Shown here in pieces: positions 25,136 to 34,080 of a stretch of 64,000 nt of DNA. The notes under the pieces are model-generated. The model was not told where the DNA came from. It ran no database searches and saw nothing but the letters and a program-made list of their open reading frames with translations. Source of the DNA: Treponema denticola (GTDB lineage Bacteria > Spirochaetota > Spirochaetia > Treponematales > Breznakiellaceae). The position numbers were made by a program, and so were the translations under genes. Where the stretch lies: the NCBI GenBank assembly GCA_020719845.1, contig DYPP01000001.1, positions 101,509 through 165,508 of the forward strand, in the 5' to 3' direction. Numbering within the stretch: the first letter of the stretch is position 1; each line of letters starts with the position of its first letter.

Positions 25136-26266
25136 ATGGCGGAATCACTGTTTGTTCAACATCACCGGGACGCATCATCCCGTGCCCGCACGGGCACCCT
25201 GACGCTGCCCCACGGCCCGGTATCCACGCCGGTATTCATGCCCGTGGGGACCAACGGTACGGTCAAGGCAATTACCACCGACGATCTTAGAGAAATCGGA
25301 TTCGAAATCATTCTGGCCAACACGTATCACCTGTACCTCCGTCCCGGAACGGGGGTCATCGGCGCCGCGGCGGGCTTGCATCGGTTTATGCACTGGGATC
25401 GGAATATTTTAACCGACTCCGGCGGTTTCCAGGTTTTTTCCCTGGCGCCGTTCCGGAAGATTACCGCCGAGGGTGTCACCTTCCGTTCCCACATCGACGG
25501 ATCAACGCACATTTTAAGTCCCGAAAAGGTCGTGGAGATCCAGACCATTCTGGGGAGCGACATCCAAATGCAATTGGACGTCTGCACCAGCTGGGGCACG
25601 GAGTACGGAGAAGCGGAAAAGGCACTCCGGATAACCGATCAATGGCTGTTGCGGGCCAAAAAAGCCTGGGAAATGAGACCCGACACCTATCAGGGTCAGC
25701 TGTTCGCCATCGTGCAGGGTAATTTCTATCCCGACCTGCGCCGGCGGAGCGCGGAAGCCGTCCTGGCCGCCGATACGCCGGGCATCGCCATCGGCGGTCT
25801 CTCCGTGGGCGAACCGTTTGCGGTTTTTGCGGAATTTCTGGCTGCCGCCGCGGCTTTGCTTCCGGATCATAAGCCGCGCTACGTCATGGGAATCGGTACG
25901 CCGGAGTTCATTCTGGAAGCCATCGACCAGGGTATCGATATGTTCGATTGCGTATTTCCCACGCGCACCGCCCGCAACGGGCTTTATTTTAGCCGCCGGG
26001 GTCCGATCAACATCAAGAAGGAACGATTCGAATACGATCTTGCGCCGATCGATGCGGAATGCGGCTGTAAAGTCTGCCGCAACTACAGTCGTTCCTACCT
26101 GCGTCATCTGTTCAAAAGCGGCGAAATCCTGAGCTCCATGCTGGCGACCTACCATAACCTGCACTTCTTGAACGATATGGTGCGGGAAGCCCGCCGGGCC
26201 ATCCAGGATGATGGCTTTGCGGTTTTCAAGAAAGCCTTTCTGGACCGTTACAAGGAGGGGGTATGA
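25136..26266 (+). CDS. tgt: Queuine/preQ1 tRNA-ribosyltransferase
   Basis: Tgt swaps guanine 34 for the queuosine precursor in tRNAs with GUN anticodons. The 376-residue protein contains LTDSGGFQVFSL, the GGLSVGEP region and the C-terminal zinc site CGCKVCRNY plus a His about 25 residues later. ATG is preceded by a GGAAG ribosome site. Its position directly after lptG and a four-base overlap with the next gene suggest one long transcript. Confidence 0.97.
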   Translation: MAESLFVQHHRDASSRARTGTLTLPHGPVSTPVFMPVGTNGTVKAITTDDLREIGFEIILANTYHLYLRPGTGVIGAAAGLHRFMHWDRNILTDSGGFQVFSLAPFRKITAEGVTFRSHIDGSTHILSPEKVVEIQTILGSDIQMQLDVCTSWGTEYGEAEKALRITDQWLLRAKKAWEMRPDTYQGQLFAIVQGNFYPDLRRRSAEAVLAADTPGIAIGGLSVGEPFAVFAEFLAAAAALLPDHKPRYVMGIGTPEFILEAIDQGIDMFDCVFPTRTARNGLYFSRRGPINIKKERFEYDLAPIDAECGCKVCRNYSRSYLRHLFKSGEILSSMLATYHNLHFLNDMVREARRAIQDDGFAVFKKAFLDRYKEGV

Positions 26267-27618
26267 GCCAGAACCGTACCCGTCTCTGGCCGGCGATCGC
26301 GCTGGCTTGCGCTTTCCAGCTGGGACTGGGCGCCGAAGAATCCGCCGCCAACCGGACCGAACAGCGGCGGGATGCGATCAAGTACGGTACAGAAGCGGAG
26401 ATCGGCAACCTGATCAAGGTTTTGGCGGCGGAAAAGTCGGAAGAACTGGATCAGGAATTGGTCGCCCTCGTCCAGGGTTCGGGAAACGAAAAAGTGATGC
26501 AAAGCGTATTTGCATTCTTTGCGGAACGGAAAAAGGTGGGGCTGGAAGAACGGGCTAAAAAGATCCTTGAAGAATGGGACCAGGAAGAAAATGGAACCAT
26601 ACTGGTCGCCGTGGACTACCTGGGTAAAATGGGGGATGCATCGGCGCTGGCACCGATCACCAGCCTGTTGGATACCAAAGAAAAACGTTTTCAGAACGCC
26701 GCGCTGCGCGCTCTTGGGCGGGTAGGGGGAGGGGCCACCGCACCGGAGACCGCCCGTTACCTGATGGATTTTTATCAGGGGATCGACGACGACGATGACA
26801 ACCGGCGGGAAATCATTTCCGCCCTGGGTGAGCTGCGGCACAACGAAGCCCTTGGTTTTCTGGCTGAGAAAGCGGCCGACCCGGAAGAACGCCCGGTCCG
26901 GCGCATGGCCGCAGTGGAGGCGCTGGCCAAAATCGGCGATCAAGCCGGGCTGGATAGCGTGATCAAGGCCGTCGACGCTGTCGACCCGAACCTGCGCGCC
27001 GCCGCCGTCGGCGCGCTGTATCCGTTCCAAGGGGAACAGGCGGACCAAGCCATCCTGGAAGCTTTCCGGGATTCCTACTACAAAACCCGTCTGGCTGCGG
27101 CCAAGGCGGCGGGTGAGCGGGGGCTCGCGGCAGCCGTACCCTTTTTACGCTACCGAGCCGAACGGGACGATGTTCCCGCGGTCCGGGATGAAGCCCTGCG
27201 GGCATTGGGAAAAATCGGCAGCTCCGATGCTTTGGAGGTAATGGCGGCGCTTTTTGCGGACAAGAAAACGACGGAACGCGCCCGGGTCGTCGCGGTGGAA
27301 GAATTGTTGCGCATCGACGCCGATCAGTACGCGCCGCGGATCGTCGCGGCCCTGGATGAAGCCAAAGCCGCCAGGCAGACGACGCTCTACAACAGCCTGG
27401 CCAAAGCGCTGGCTGCGGCCTGCACGACAAAAATTCAGGCCCTGGCTTCCCGCTTTTTGGCTTCAACCGACGTAATCGAAAAATCATACGGCCTGGACAT
27501 GGTCAAAAACAACGCCTTTGCGGATCTGGCTGAACAGGTAAAAGCGCTGCAGGATGAAAAGAACGAAGGAATTTCCCGCAAGGCGCGTGCGATCCTGGAG
27601 TCCCTGGGAATAAAATAG
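26263..27618 (+). CDS. Secreted HEAT-repeat protein
   Basis: The 451-residue product begins with a signal peptide (hydrophobic stretch around residues 9-23, then GAEES). At least seven HEAT/PBS-lyase-like helical repeats follow, with recurrent ALRALGxIG and AAVGAL segments from about residue 100 to 430. Such solenoids bind other proteins; no catalytic site is visible. It overlaps tgt by four bases. It is probably periplasmic or envelope-associated. The partner is unknown. It converges with the VWA gene across a four-base gap. Confidence 0.8.
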   Translation: MSQNRTRLWPAIALACAFQLGLGAEESAANRTEQRRDAIKYGTEAEIGNLIKVLAAEKSEELDQELVALVQGSGNEKVMQSVFAFFAERKKVGLEERAKKILEEWDQEENGTILVAVDYLGKMGDASALAPITSLLDTKEKRFQNAALRALGRVGGGATAPETARYLMDFYQGIDDDDDNRREIISALGELRHNEALGFLAEKAADPEERPVRRMAAVEALAKIGDQAGLDSVIKAVDAVDPNLRAAAVGALYPFQGEQADQAILEAFRDSYYKTRLAAAKAAGERGLAAAVPFLRYRAERDDVPAVRDEALRALGKIGSSDALEVMAALFADKKTTERARVVAVEELLRIDADQYAPRIVAALDEAKAARQTTLYNSLAKALAAACTTKIQALASRFLASTDVIEKSYGLDMVKNNAFADLAEQVKALQDEKNEGISRKARAILESLGIK

Positions 27619-27622
27619 ACCC

Positions 27623-29470
27623 TCAGCCCGGAAACTCGATGGAATGCAGGAACCGGTTGAGTTTTTCCAGGGGGTCTTGGTATTGGTCCAGCCGGATCTT
27701 CAATTCATAGCCCTTGTCGGAGATCATCCGGACCGTTTTGCCGACACAATCGTCCAGGGGTCGGGTATCCAGATCCGGGAAATACCCGCCGCGCCGGGGG
27801 ATCAAAAGGCATTTTTTCCCGTCAAAACGAACCTCCGCCACGTGAGCCGGAATCGGTACCAGAAATACCAGAAAATCCGAATGTCCGCCGCCCAGCGTGA
27901 GCGTATGCCCCGCTTTGAGCAGGTGGACGTTGCGCCTGCCGATAGCCGTATTTTGATCTTCAACGAACAAGGAAAGCGTGATGCGCGCCTGTTCGTCGTA
28001 CACCGGGTAGGGGGGAAGGGGACTGACCGATGTGCCGCCGGACCCAGCCGACGCAGACCGGGACGGTTTTATGACCGGAGCGGGGACCACGCCCGGGTGG
28101 TCCATCATGGTCTGCTGCATGGACCCGTCCCGGGGTGCGGCCGAAACGACGCCGGCGGGCAAACTTCGTTCTTTCTGATTCTGCGCCGCAAAGCCTGCCG
28201 GCAATTCCGCGTCCGCCGTGGAAGCGCCGGGGCTAGCTTTCTTTCTTTCTTCCACAGCCGCCAGCCGGTTGGGAGCGGCGTGCAGACGCCGGGAGATGAG
28301 CAGGATCAGGATCGCCAGTACACCCGCAACGATCAGGCCCAGCACAAAAATCAGCACCGGAAAGACGCCGGCGACAAAATTACGCAAGGGCGCGTCGACC
28401 AGGGTCAGCGCGACCGGAGCCGCAGCGGGAGAAATGCGGATATTGCCGGAGAAGACGGGTTCGACCTCCATGGTATTGACGCCGAGGGGAAAATCAGCCG
28501 GCAGCTGGACGACCAGATCCAGGGTTCCGTCGGACCTGGCTTTCAGGTTCCGGAAGGCGCGCTTGACCATACGGTCCGTTCCGTCGATCAATATGGCGGT
28601 GGTTTCCAGGTATATCGCCTGGGGCGACGGGTTGCTGAGCGAAAGGGGAATGCGCACCCGGCGGCCGGTATTTCCGATGTCCGCCGGAAAGGCTACGGAC
28701 AGCGCGCCGACGGCGATGGAAACGGCATCGGCGGCATCGCTGCCTGAGTATTCTATGACCGGCGCGTTCAGGACGCGGGACACCGTGTCGGAGACGTCCG
28801 CCTCGTCCGTAGCCGCGGCATCCGCTACAGCGGCGGCGTCGGGATCATCCTGCGCCCCGGTCTGCGCATCCCCAGTCGCGGCGCCGGGGGCCGCCGTTTC
28901 CCGGGCCGGGAGTCCGGCCGTGGGGTCAGCTGCGGCGGCAACCGGCACCTGGATAAAATAGAACGACCACCCGTTCCCTTTCAGCCGGGCGGCGGTTTCC
29001 GTCAGCCGTTGGTCAACCGCTTCCCGGGACAGTCCGTAGTTGGGGCTGCCCGCAGCGGGTTCGTGCCGCCCATCGCTGACGAACAGCACCGTTTTGCGCC
29101 GCGTTTCCGGAAGGTCGTTCAGATAGCGGGCTACGTAGTCAAGGGCGGTAATCACGTCGGAATGGGGATTCAGCGGAAACATCAGCAAGGTCCGGCCGAT
29201 GATCGTCTGCACGTCGCCGACGCCTTCGATCCGCCGGGACAATTCGGTTCGGGCCTGGCCGGAAAAAGAGATCAGGTGAAAAGTATCGCCGATACGCAGG
29301 AATTTCTGGAGCAGGGGACCGATGATATAATCCGAAACCTCGCGGTAGCCGTCGTGCATGCTGGAAGAAGTATCCAGAACCACGACCAGGTCGATGGACT
29401 CAGGCTCATCGGAATGAACGGACCCCAAGAGCAGAAATAGGAAACCGAACAGCAGCCACGTTTTTCTCAT
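27623..29470 (-). CDS. VWA-domain membrane protein
   Basis: The 615-residue product has a signal peptide. A von Willebrand A domain (about 25-170) carries the MIDAS motif DTSSSM. An Ala/Asp-rich linker follows (about 185-235), then a beta-rich domain, and a single strong membrane segment near residues 360-385 (VFPVLIFVLGLIVAGVLAIL). A cytoplasmic tail with a low-complexity stretch ends in a beta domain with FHA-like spacing (TLTLGGGHSDFL); that last point is a guess. It lies after the long GreA gene. T. pallidum has an antigen gene next to its greA, as I recall, which may be the homologue. Confidence 0.78.
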   Translation of the reverse strand: MRKTWLLFGFLFLLLGSVHSDEPESIDLVVVLDTSSSMHDGYREVSDYIIGPLLQKFLRIGDTFHLISFSGQARTELSRRIEGVGDVQTIIGRTLLMFPLNPHSDVITALDYVARYLNDLPETRRKTVLFVSDGRHEPAAGSPNYGLSREAVDQRLTETAARLKGNGWSFYFIQVPVAAAADPTAGLPARETAAPGAATGDAQTGAQDDPDAAAVADAAATDEADVSDTVSRVLNAPVIEYSGSDAADAVSIAVGALSVAFPADIGNTGRRVRIPLSLSNPSPQAIYLETTAILIDGTDRMVKRAFRNLKARSDGTLDLVVQLPADFPLGVNTMEVEPVFSGNIRISPAAAPVALTLVDAPLRNFVAGVFPVLIFVLGLIVAGVLAILILLISRRLHAAPNRLAAVEERKKASPGASTADAELPAGFAAQNQKERSLPAGVVSAAPRDGSMQQTMMDHPGVVPAPVIKPSRSASAGSGGTSVSPLPPYPVYDEQARITLSLFVEDQNTAIGRRNVHLLKAGHTLTLGGGHSDFLVFLVPIPAHVAEVRFDGKKCLLIPRRGGYFPDLDTRPLDDCVGKTVRMISDKGYELKIRLDQYQDPLEKLNRFLHSIEFPG

Positions 29471-29544
29471 ACTCTCCGTCCCCTAACGGCCGGGCGGCGG
29501 GGGCCGGGCTTACCGCCGGCGGCTCCCCGATCCGCCCATGTCTT

Positions 29545-32232
29545 TTAGATGGAGGCTACGCTGATAGCCTTGACCAGATAATTGATCGTCTCGTCGTTGA
29601 TGGAAAAGGTGAACTTTTCGCCCACTTTCCTGCTCAGGATGGATCCGCCGAAAGGCGACAGATAGGAGATGACGTTGTTGTTGGGATCCGATTCCCAGGG
29701 ACCCAGGATGGTGTAGCTTTCTTCAACCCCATCCGTCTCGTTCTGCAGGGTAACCACGGTGCCGAAGCCGACGCGGTTGGTATTGATGGTGGAAGGATCA
29801 AAGAGCTGGGCCCGCTCGATCTCATCCTTGAGTTTGGCCACCGTGGCGTTGAGCAGTTCCTGCTTTTCCTTGGCCGCCTTGTACTCCGCATTTTCCCGGA
29901 GATCGCCCAAGGCGATGGCCGAACCGATTTCCCGGGAGTTGGTGGGAACCTCGACTTCCATGATGTGCTGCAGTTGGCGCTGTTTTTCCAGGTACTTGGT
30001 TGAAGTAACCATCAGACCCCGGGTGATGACCGTTTTTTCTTCCCGGCCGTAGAACTTGAAGCTGGCATGTTTATCCAGGATTCGATTGCGCAGATTCATC
30101 TTCAACGCCGGATCCAGGTCCTTGACGTCGTCCACCAGGGTATACAGGCGGGTAATGGTATCCGTATCCGCCTGGTCGATGAAGGCATCGAGCACGCCGT
30201 CCTTGAAAAGAACCGTATGCACCTGTTTGTTGATTTTGCGGTTTTCCGTCGTATCCCGATGGTTTTCAATTTCCCGGTAGGTAAGGTCGAGCACGTGGAT
30301 CAGCGTGATCAGCTGCTTTTCAAAGGAAAGCCCCGTTTTGGCGAATAAGGGATCGTCCTGCAGGTTTTTGAAGATCCAGACCACGGCTTCCCGATATTCC
30401 CGGTAATTGTCAAAGCAGACTTGAACCATGGCGATCAATTTGTCTTCGTAGCCGTCCTCCTTGAGACTGGCTACGATGCTCGGCAACAAGGCGTACGGAA
30501 AGAGCTTGATGTAGATGTCCGGCCAGGCGGGCACGAACAATTTGATGTGATGCAGAAAATCTTCTTTGAGTTTGGCATCTTTGAGGGCGGCAAATATTTC
30601 CGACAAATCGTCGATTTCTTCGAATATTTCCACAAAATTGAACTGGATGCCCGCCGCCAGGTAGGGGTAGTGGGAAATGAGGTCTTTAACCAGCAGGTAC
30701 GAGGCGACAACCTGTTCGTTGACCTGGGTGTAGGATTTCAGATAACCCGCAAAATAGTTGAACATTTCGGCGAAGAACTCCGAGTCCGGTTCGGCGTTCT
30801 TAAGGGCCACGAAGGCCCGGACCGTCTGCAGGCGATCGAAGAAGCTCTTCTCGGCCTTGAATTCGTTGAACAATTTTTCTTCAATGCTGATCGGACGGTC
30901 CCGGACCATGAAGAGGTCGATGTTGTCCGGACTGACGCCGAACGAGGGGTCCGACTGCAGGATGCCCCGGGCTTTTGAACTCCAGGTGGTCCACTCGCCC
31001 GGCGAGAGAATCCCCGGCACCAGTTCGGCCTTGATGCGCTTGATGTCGCAGGAATTGTCGAAGCTGCGGATGACGGTTTTAAGCGCCCAGGTGGGATCAT
31101 CCTTGACCTTCTCATGCAGTTTTTCTTTTTTCTGCGTCGCCTTGAGCACCCAGATATGGTTCTTGGTCAGGGTCTGCAGGGCGTTGACGGCCATTTTGAG
31201 CGACATGGCGTGCCCGCGCTTTTTTGAGAAATCGATGACGATCTCGTCGCCCACGACGCTGGCGATGCGGCCGACGCCCCAGGTACGGTGAAAAACAAAG
31301 TTTCCGGCGTCGAAGGCGATGTGCTTCTCAAAATCGCCGATGGCCTCGTGGACGTTGCGCCAGCTCTGGGACAGGTTGGAAAGACGGATGTATTCTTCCA
31401 GCTGGCTGTGGTTGGCGAATTTTTCCCGGAAACAGTCGATTATTTCTTTCCGGGCCAGAGAATCCCGTTCGTCATATTCCAGGATGATCTTGAGGATCGA
31501 CAGCGCCGTGTCCACGTCGTCCCGGCGGCGGTAGGCTTGGTAGAGTTCCTGCAGCAGGATGGCCGCTTTGTCTTCGCTGATGTTCTTGGCGATCTTCTTC
31601 TGGACGTGCAGGAAAAAGTCGATGTCTTCGGGACAGTGCTCGACCAGCTTGCCCCACAGTTCCCGGACGTTGGTGAACAATTTCTTGTTGACGAAACGAT
31701 GCAGGGCTTTTTTATAGTAATCGATGGCCGTGGCGTGGTCGCCCTGCTTTTCGTAGTGTTCCGCCAGAGCCTTGGCCAGGTCCGCTTCTTCGTAATCCAC
31801 CTTGACCAGGCGTTCCCAGACGGCGTAGATGTCGGCTTCGTTGTTGTCGTTCTTGTAGACCTCGGCCAGCATGCGCAGGGCGTATTTGGATTCGCCGTAG
31901 TCCAGGATGCGTTCGCAGAGGTATTTGACGATGTTCCATTTATGGTTGTCCACAAAAATGGTGATCAGGTTCACCAGCGCGGAATCGTCGATCAACTGCC
32001 GGGACAGGGCGATCATTCCCGAAATATAGAGCCCGATGATGCTGTTCTTGGTATGTCCCAGATGCTCGTCGCACAGATTCTTCAGTTCGTCGTAGGCCCG
32101 GGCATCCCGGGCATCCTTGAGGATCTCATCCAGTTCCTTGAACTGGTTGGTCGAATAGTTGCTGAGCGTGGCGCGGGTCCACTTTTCCTCATTCAGTATT
32201 TCCTGTACGCTTTTCAGGAGGGCTTCCGACAT
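29545..32232 (-). CDS. greA: Long spirochaete-type GreA transcript cleavage factor
   Basis: GreA rescues backtracked RNA polymerase by stimulating transcript cleavage. Only the last 150 residues or so (745-895) are GreA: the coiled coil carries GDLRENAEYKAAKEKQE with the acidic tip residues, and the C-terminal domain has SPFGGSILSRKVGE. The first 740 residues are a helical, partly TPR-like region followed by an RNA-polymerase-associated-type beta segment. Long GreA proteins of about 900 residues are known in Borrelia and Treponema, so this is a family trait and not a misassembly. A strong TGAGGAGT ribosome site precedes the ATG. Confidence 0.92.
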   Translation of the reverse strand: MSEALLKSVQEILNEEKWTRATLSNYSTNQFKELDEILKDARDARAYDELKNLCDEHLGHTKNSIIGLYISGMIALSRQLIDDSALVNLITIFVDNHKWNIVKYLCERILDYGESKYALRMLAEVYKNDNNEADIYAVWERLVKVDYEEADLAKALAEHYEKQGDHATAIDYYKKALHRFVNKKLFTNVRELWGKLVEHCPEDIDFFLHVQKKIAKNISEDKAAILLQELYQAYRRRDDVDTALSILKIILEYDERDSLARKEIIDCFREKFANHSQLEEYIRLSNLSQSWRNVHEAIGDFEKHIAFDAGNFVFHRTWGVGRIASVVGDEIVIDFSKKRGHAMSLKMAVNALQTLTKNHIWVLKATQKKEKLHEKVKDDPTWALKTVIRSFDNSCDIKRIKAELVPGILSPGEWTTWSSKARGILQSDPSFGVSPDNIDLFMVRDRPISIEEKLFNEFKAEKSFFDRLQTVRAFVALKNAEPDSEFFAEMFNYFAGYLKSYTQVNEQVVASYLLVKDLISHYPYLAAGIQFNFVEIFEEIDDLSEIFAALKDAKLKEDFLHHIKLFVPAWPDIYIKLFPYALLPSIVASLKEDGYEDKLIAMVQVCFDNYREYREAVVWIFKNLQDDPLFAKTGLSFEKQLITLIHVLDLTYREIENHRDTTENRKINKQVHTVLFKDGVLDAFIDQADTDTITRLYTLVDDVKDLDPALKMNLRNRILDKHASFKFYGREEKTVITRGLMVTSTKYLEKQRQLQHIMEVEVPTNSREIGSAIALGDLRENAEYKAAKEKQELLNATVAKLKDEIERAQLFDPSTINTNRVGFGTVVTLQNETDGVEESYTILGPWESDPNNNVISYLSPFGGSILSRKVGEKFTFSINDETINYLVKAISVASI

Positions 32233-32285
32233 CTGTACAACTCCTCACCCTATTGGTGCTCGTTACCGAATCGCTCCGGCGATCC

Positions 32286-33233
32286 TCAGTTGATATATCT
32301 CTCGTAAATGACCGGATCCAGAACTTTTATCTTCAGGAGGGTCTCGTCGATCCTCGTTGAATCCTCTCCGACGTTCACGTAGTGATCGATCAACCAGAAA
32401 TAGCGGTTGATCAAGCGCGGCGTCAGGACCGATGCCGCTCCGGGCCGCTCGCGGATCTCGTTCTCCAACGAAAAAATCGACTGTTTGAGCTTGCCCAGTT
32501 CGATGGCCCGCAGTTCCCTTTTGACCGAAAACACGCCCAACAGGACCCCGTACACGGGTATCCATTCTTCCAGCTCCGGGCTTCTATAGCCCAGCTCCCG
32601 CACCCGGGCGCCCAACAGCAGGATCAACTCCGATTCCAGCGATTGCAGCGCTACCCGTTGGGGGTTGCTGAAAAAGGCTTCCCGGAACAAGGCTTTCGCC
32701 GGTCGGCTTTCATCGATCAGCGCGTACACATCAGCCAACTCCGCCAGCGCCTCCGCGTCGTCCCGACGACCGGAAACGGCTTCTTCCAGGTACTTGAGGG
32801 CTTGTTCGTAGTTGCCCACGCCCTTGTAGCAACGACCGACGCGCAACAGGATCTCTCCGTCCGGCTGATCCGGAGTGTCCGCCAGCATCCGCTGGAAGCA
32901 GGTCAAGGCCATCGAAAACACGCACCGCCGGACGGCGTACAGGCAACGATCGTACAGGTACCCGATCCGGTCCAGAAATCCGTAAAAAGATTTCCATTGG
33001 GACAGCAGGTATTCTCCCTGGTCGTAGCATCCCTGGATTTCACCGAGCCGTTTAACCCGTTCAAGCCACCAATTGACGCATTTTAGGGCGTACACCACCT
33101 CGGGATGTTCAAAATCGAGCCTGAGGGCTTCCTCAAGGGCCGCAACGGCCGACGGCGCGTCAGAGGCTTTCAGACTTTCATAGGCTTTCTGAAGGAGCCC
33201 CTGTATCGACGATTCGGTTTCCATGGCTTGCAT
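32286..33233 (-). CDS. TPR-repeat protein upstream of greA
   Basis: This cytoplasmic-looking protein has several tetratricopeptide repeats: LLQKAYESLKASDAPSAVAAL near the N-terminus, then repeats around residues 105-185 including LRVGRCYKGVGNYEQALKYL. There is no signal peptide or catalytic motif. The frame extends to an ATG at 33275, but a consensus -10 box overlaps that codon, so I place the start at ATG 33233 (MQAMETESS); ATG 33224 is also possible. A gap of about 50 bases and a shared strand suggest one transcript with greA. Function is unknown. Confidence 0.75.
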   Translation of the reverse strand: MQAMETESSIQGLLQKAYESLKASDAPSAVAALEEALRLDFEHPEVVYALKCVNWWLERVKRLGEIQGCYDQGEYLLSQWKSFYGFLDRIGYLYDRCLYAVRRCVFSMALTCFQRMLADTPDQPDGEILLRVGRCYKGVGNYEQALKYLEEAVSGRRDDAEALAELADVYALIDESRPAKALFREAFFSNPQRVALQSLESELILLLGARVRELGYRSPELEEWIPVYGVLLGVFSVKRELRAIELGKLKQSIFSLENEIRERPGAASVLTPRLINRYFWLIDHYVNVGEDSTRIDETLLKIKVLDPVIYERYIN

Positions 33234-33273
33234 AAGTGGGACGTTGTTTGATACAAATGGCGTCCGTTTTTCC

Positions 33274-33301
33274 ATTATATCATTTCTTGCCGCTTAGTCA
33301 A
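33274..33301 (-). promoter_or_regulatory. Promoter of the TPR-greA-VWA unit
   Basis: On the reverse strand TTGACT (33301-33296), a 16-base spacer and TATAAT (33279-33274) form a near-consensus sigma-70 promoter. The -10 box covers the first in-frame ATG of the TPR gene, which argues for a start further downstream. Confidence 0.66.
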
Positions 33302-33367
33302 TCGCAACAGACGATTTACGTCCCGCCAACCTTTACAAGGGCGGGCTCGGGAGGCTATCATTTACCT

Positions 33368-34021
33368 ATGAAAAGCACGATAGTCGCTCCTTCGGTATTG
33401 GCCGCCGATTTTACCCGCCTGCCCGAGGCGGTTGCCGAAATAGACGCTGCCGGCGCGGAGTGGACCCACCTGGACGTCATGGACGGGCATTTTGTGCCCG
33501 GTCTGACCTTCGGCCCCAAGATGGTCGCCGATCTGCGGCCCCACACCGCCTCGGTATTCGACGTGCACCTGATGGTGGACAACCCGGAAAGCCTGGTGGA
33601 ACCCTTCGCCGCGGCCGGCGCCGACTATATAACCTTTCATATCGAAGCTTCGCTGCACGCCCACCGCACGGTGCAGACCATCAGGAACCTGGGGAAAAAG
33701 CCGGGCATCAGTCTGGTGCCTTCGACGCCCGTTGCGGCTATTTCCGAATTGTTGCCCTTCGTCGATCTGGTTCTGGTGATGAGCGTCAATCCCGGATTCG
33801 GCGGGCAAACCCTGCTCCCCTTCTGTCTGGATAAGGCCGCCGAACTGGTCCGCCTGCGGCGGGAACGGAACTTGGCCTTTCTGATCGCCGTGGACGGCGG
33901 CATCAACGAAGAAACCGCCGCCCAGGTGCGGGACGCGGGAGTGGACGTGCTGATCGCCGGTTCCGCCTTTTTCGGATCCGATGATAAAAAGCGGACTATG
34001 AGGAAGCTACGCGGGGAATGA
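33368..34021 (+). CDS. rpe: Ribulose-phosphate 3-epimerase
   Basis: Rpe interconverts ribulose-5-phosphate and xylulose-5-phosphate in the pentose phosphate pathway. The TIM-barrel motifs are clear: SVLAADF, HLDVMDGHFVPGLTFGP with its metal/catalytic Asp and His, MSVNPGFGGQ and VDGGIN. From the ATG at 33368 the length is 217 residues, which is standard; an upstream extension of the frame to 33236 runs through the promoter region and is rejected. GGGAGG lies about 13 bases upstream. Confidence 0.95.
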   Translation: MKSTIVAPSVLAADFTRLPEAVAEIDAAGAEWTHLDVMDGHFVPGLTFGPKMVADLRPHTASVFDVHLMVDNPESLVEPFAAAGADYITFHIEASLHAHRTVQTIRNLGKKPGISLVPSTPVAAISELLPFVDLVLVMSVNPGFGGQTLLPFCLDKAAELVRLRRERNLAFLIAVDGGINEETAAQVRDAGVDVLIAGSAFFGSDDKKRTMRKLRGE

Positions 34022-34080
34022 CCCGGGGCGGCTTGAGTATTGGGTTGTTTCTGCCGAAAAACGATGGAGGGGTGCCGTCA

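Noticed and set aside
29471-29544. GC-rich inverted repeats between greA and the VWA gene as a terminator
   Set aside because: Stems can be drawn but no T-run follows on the reverse strand, so termination is not supported.
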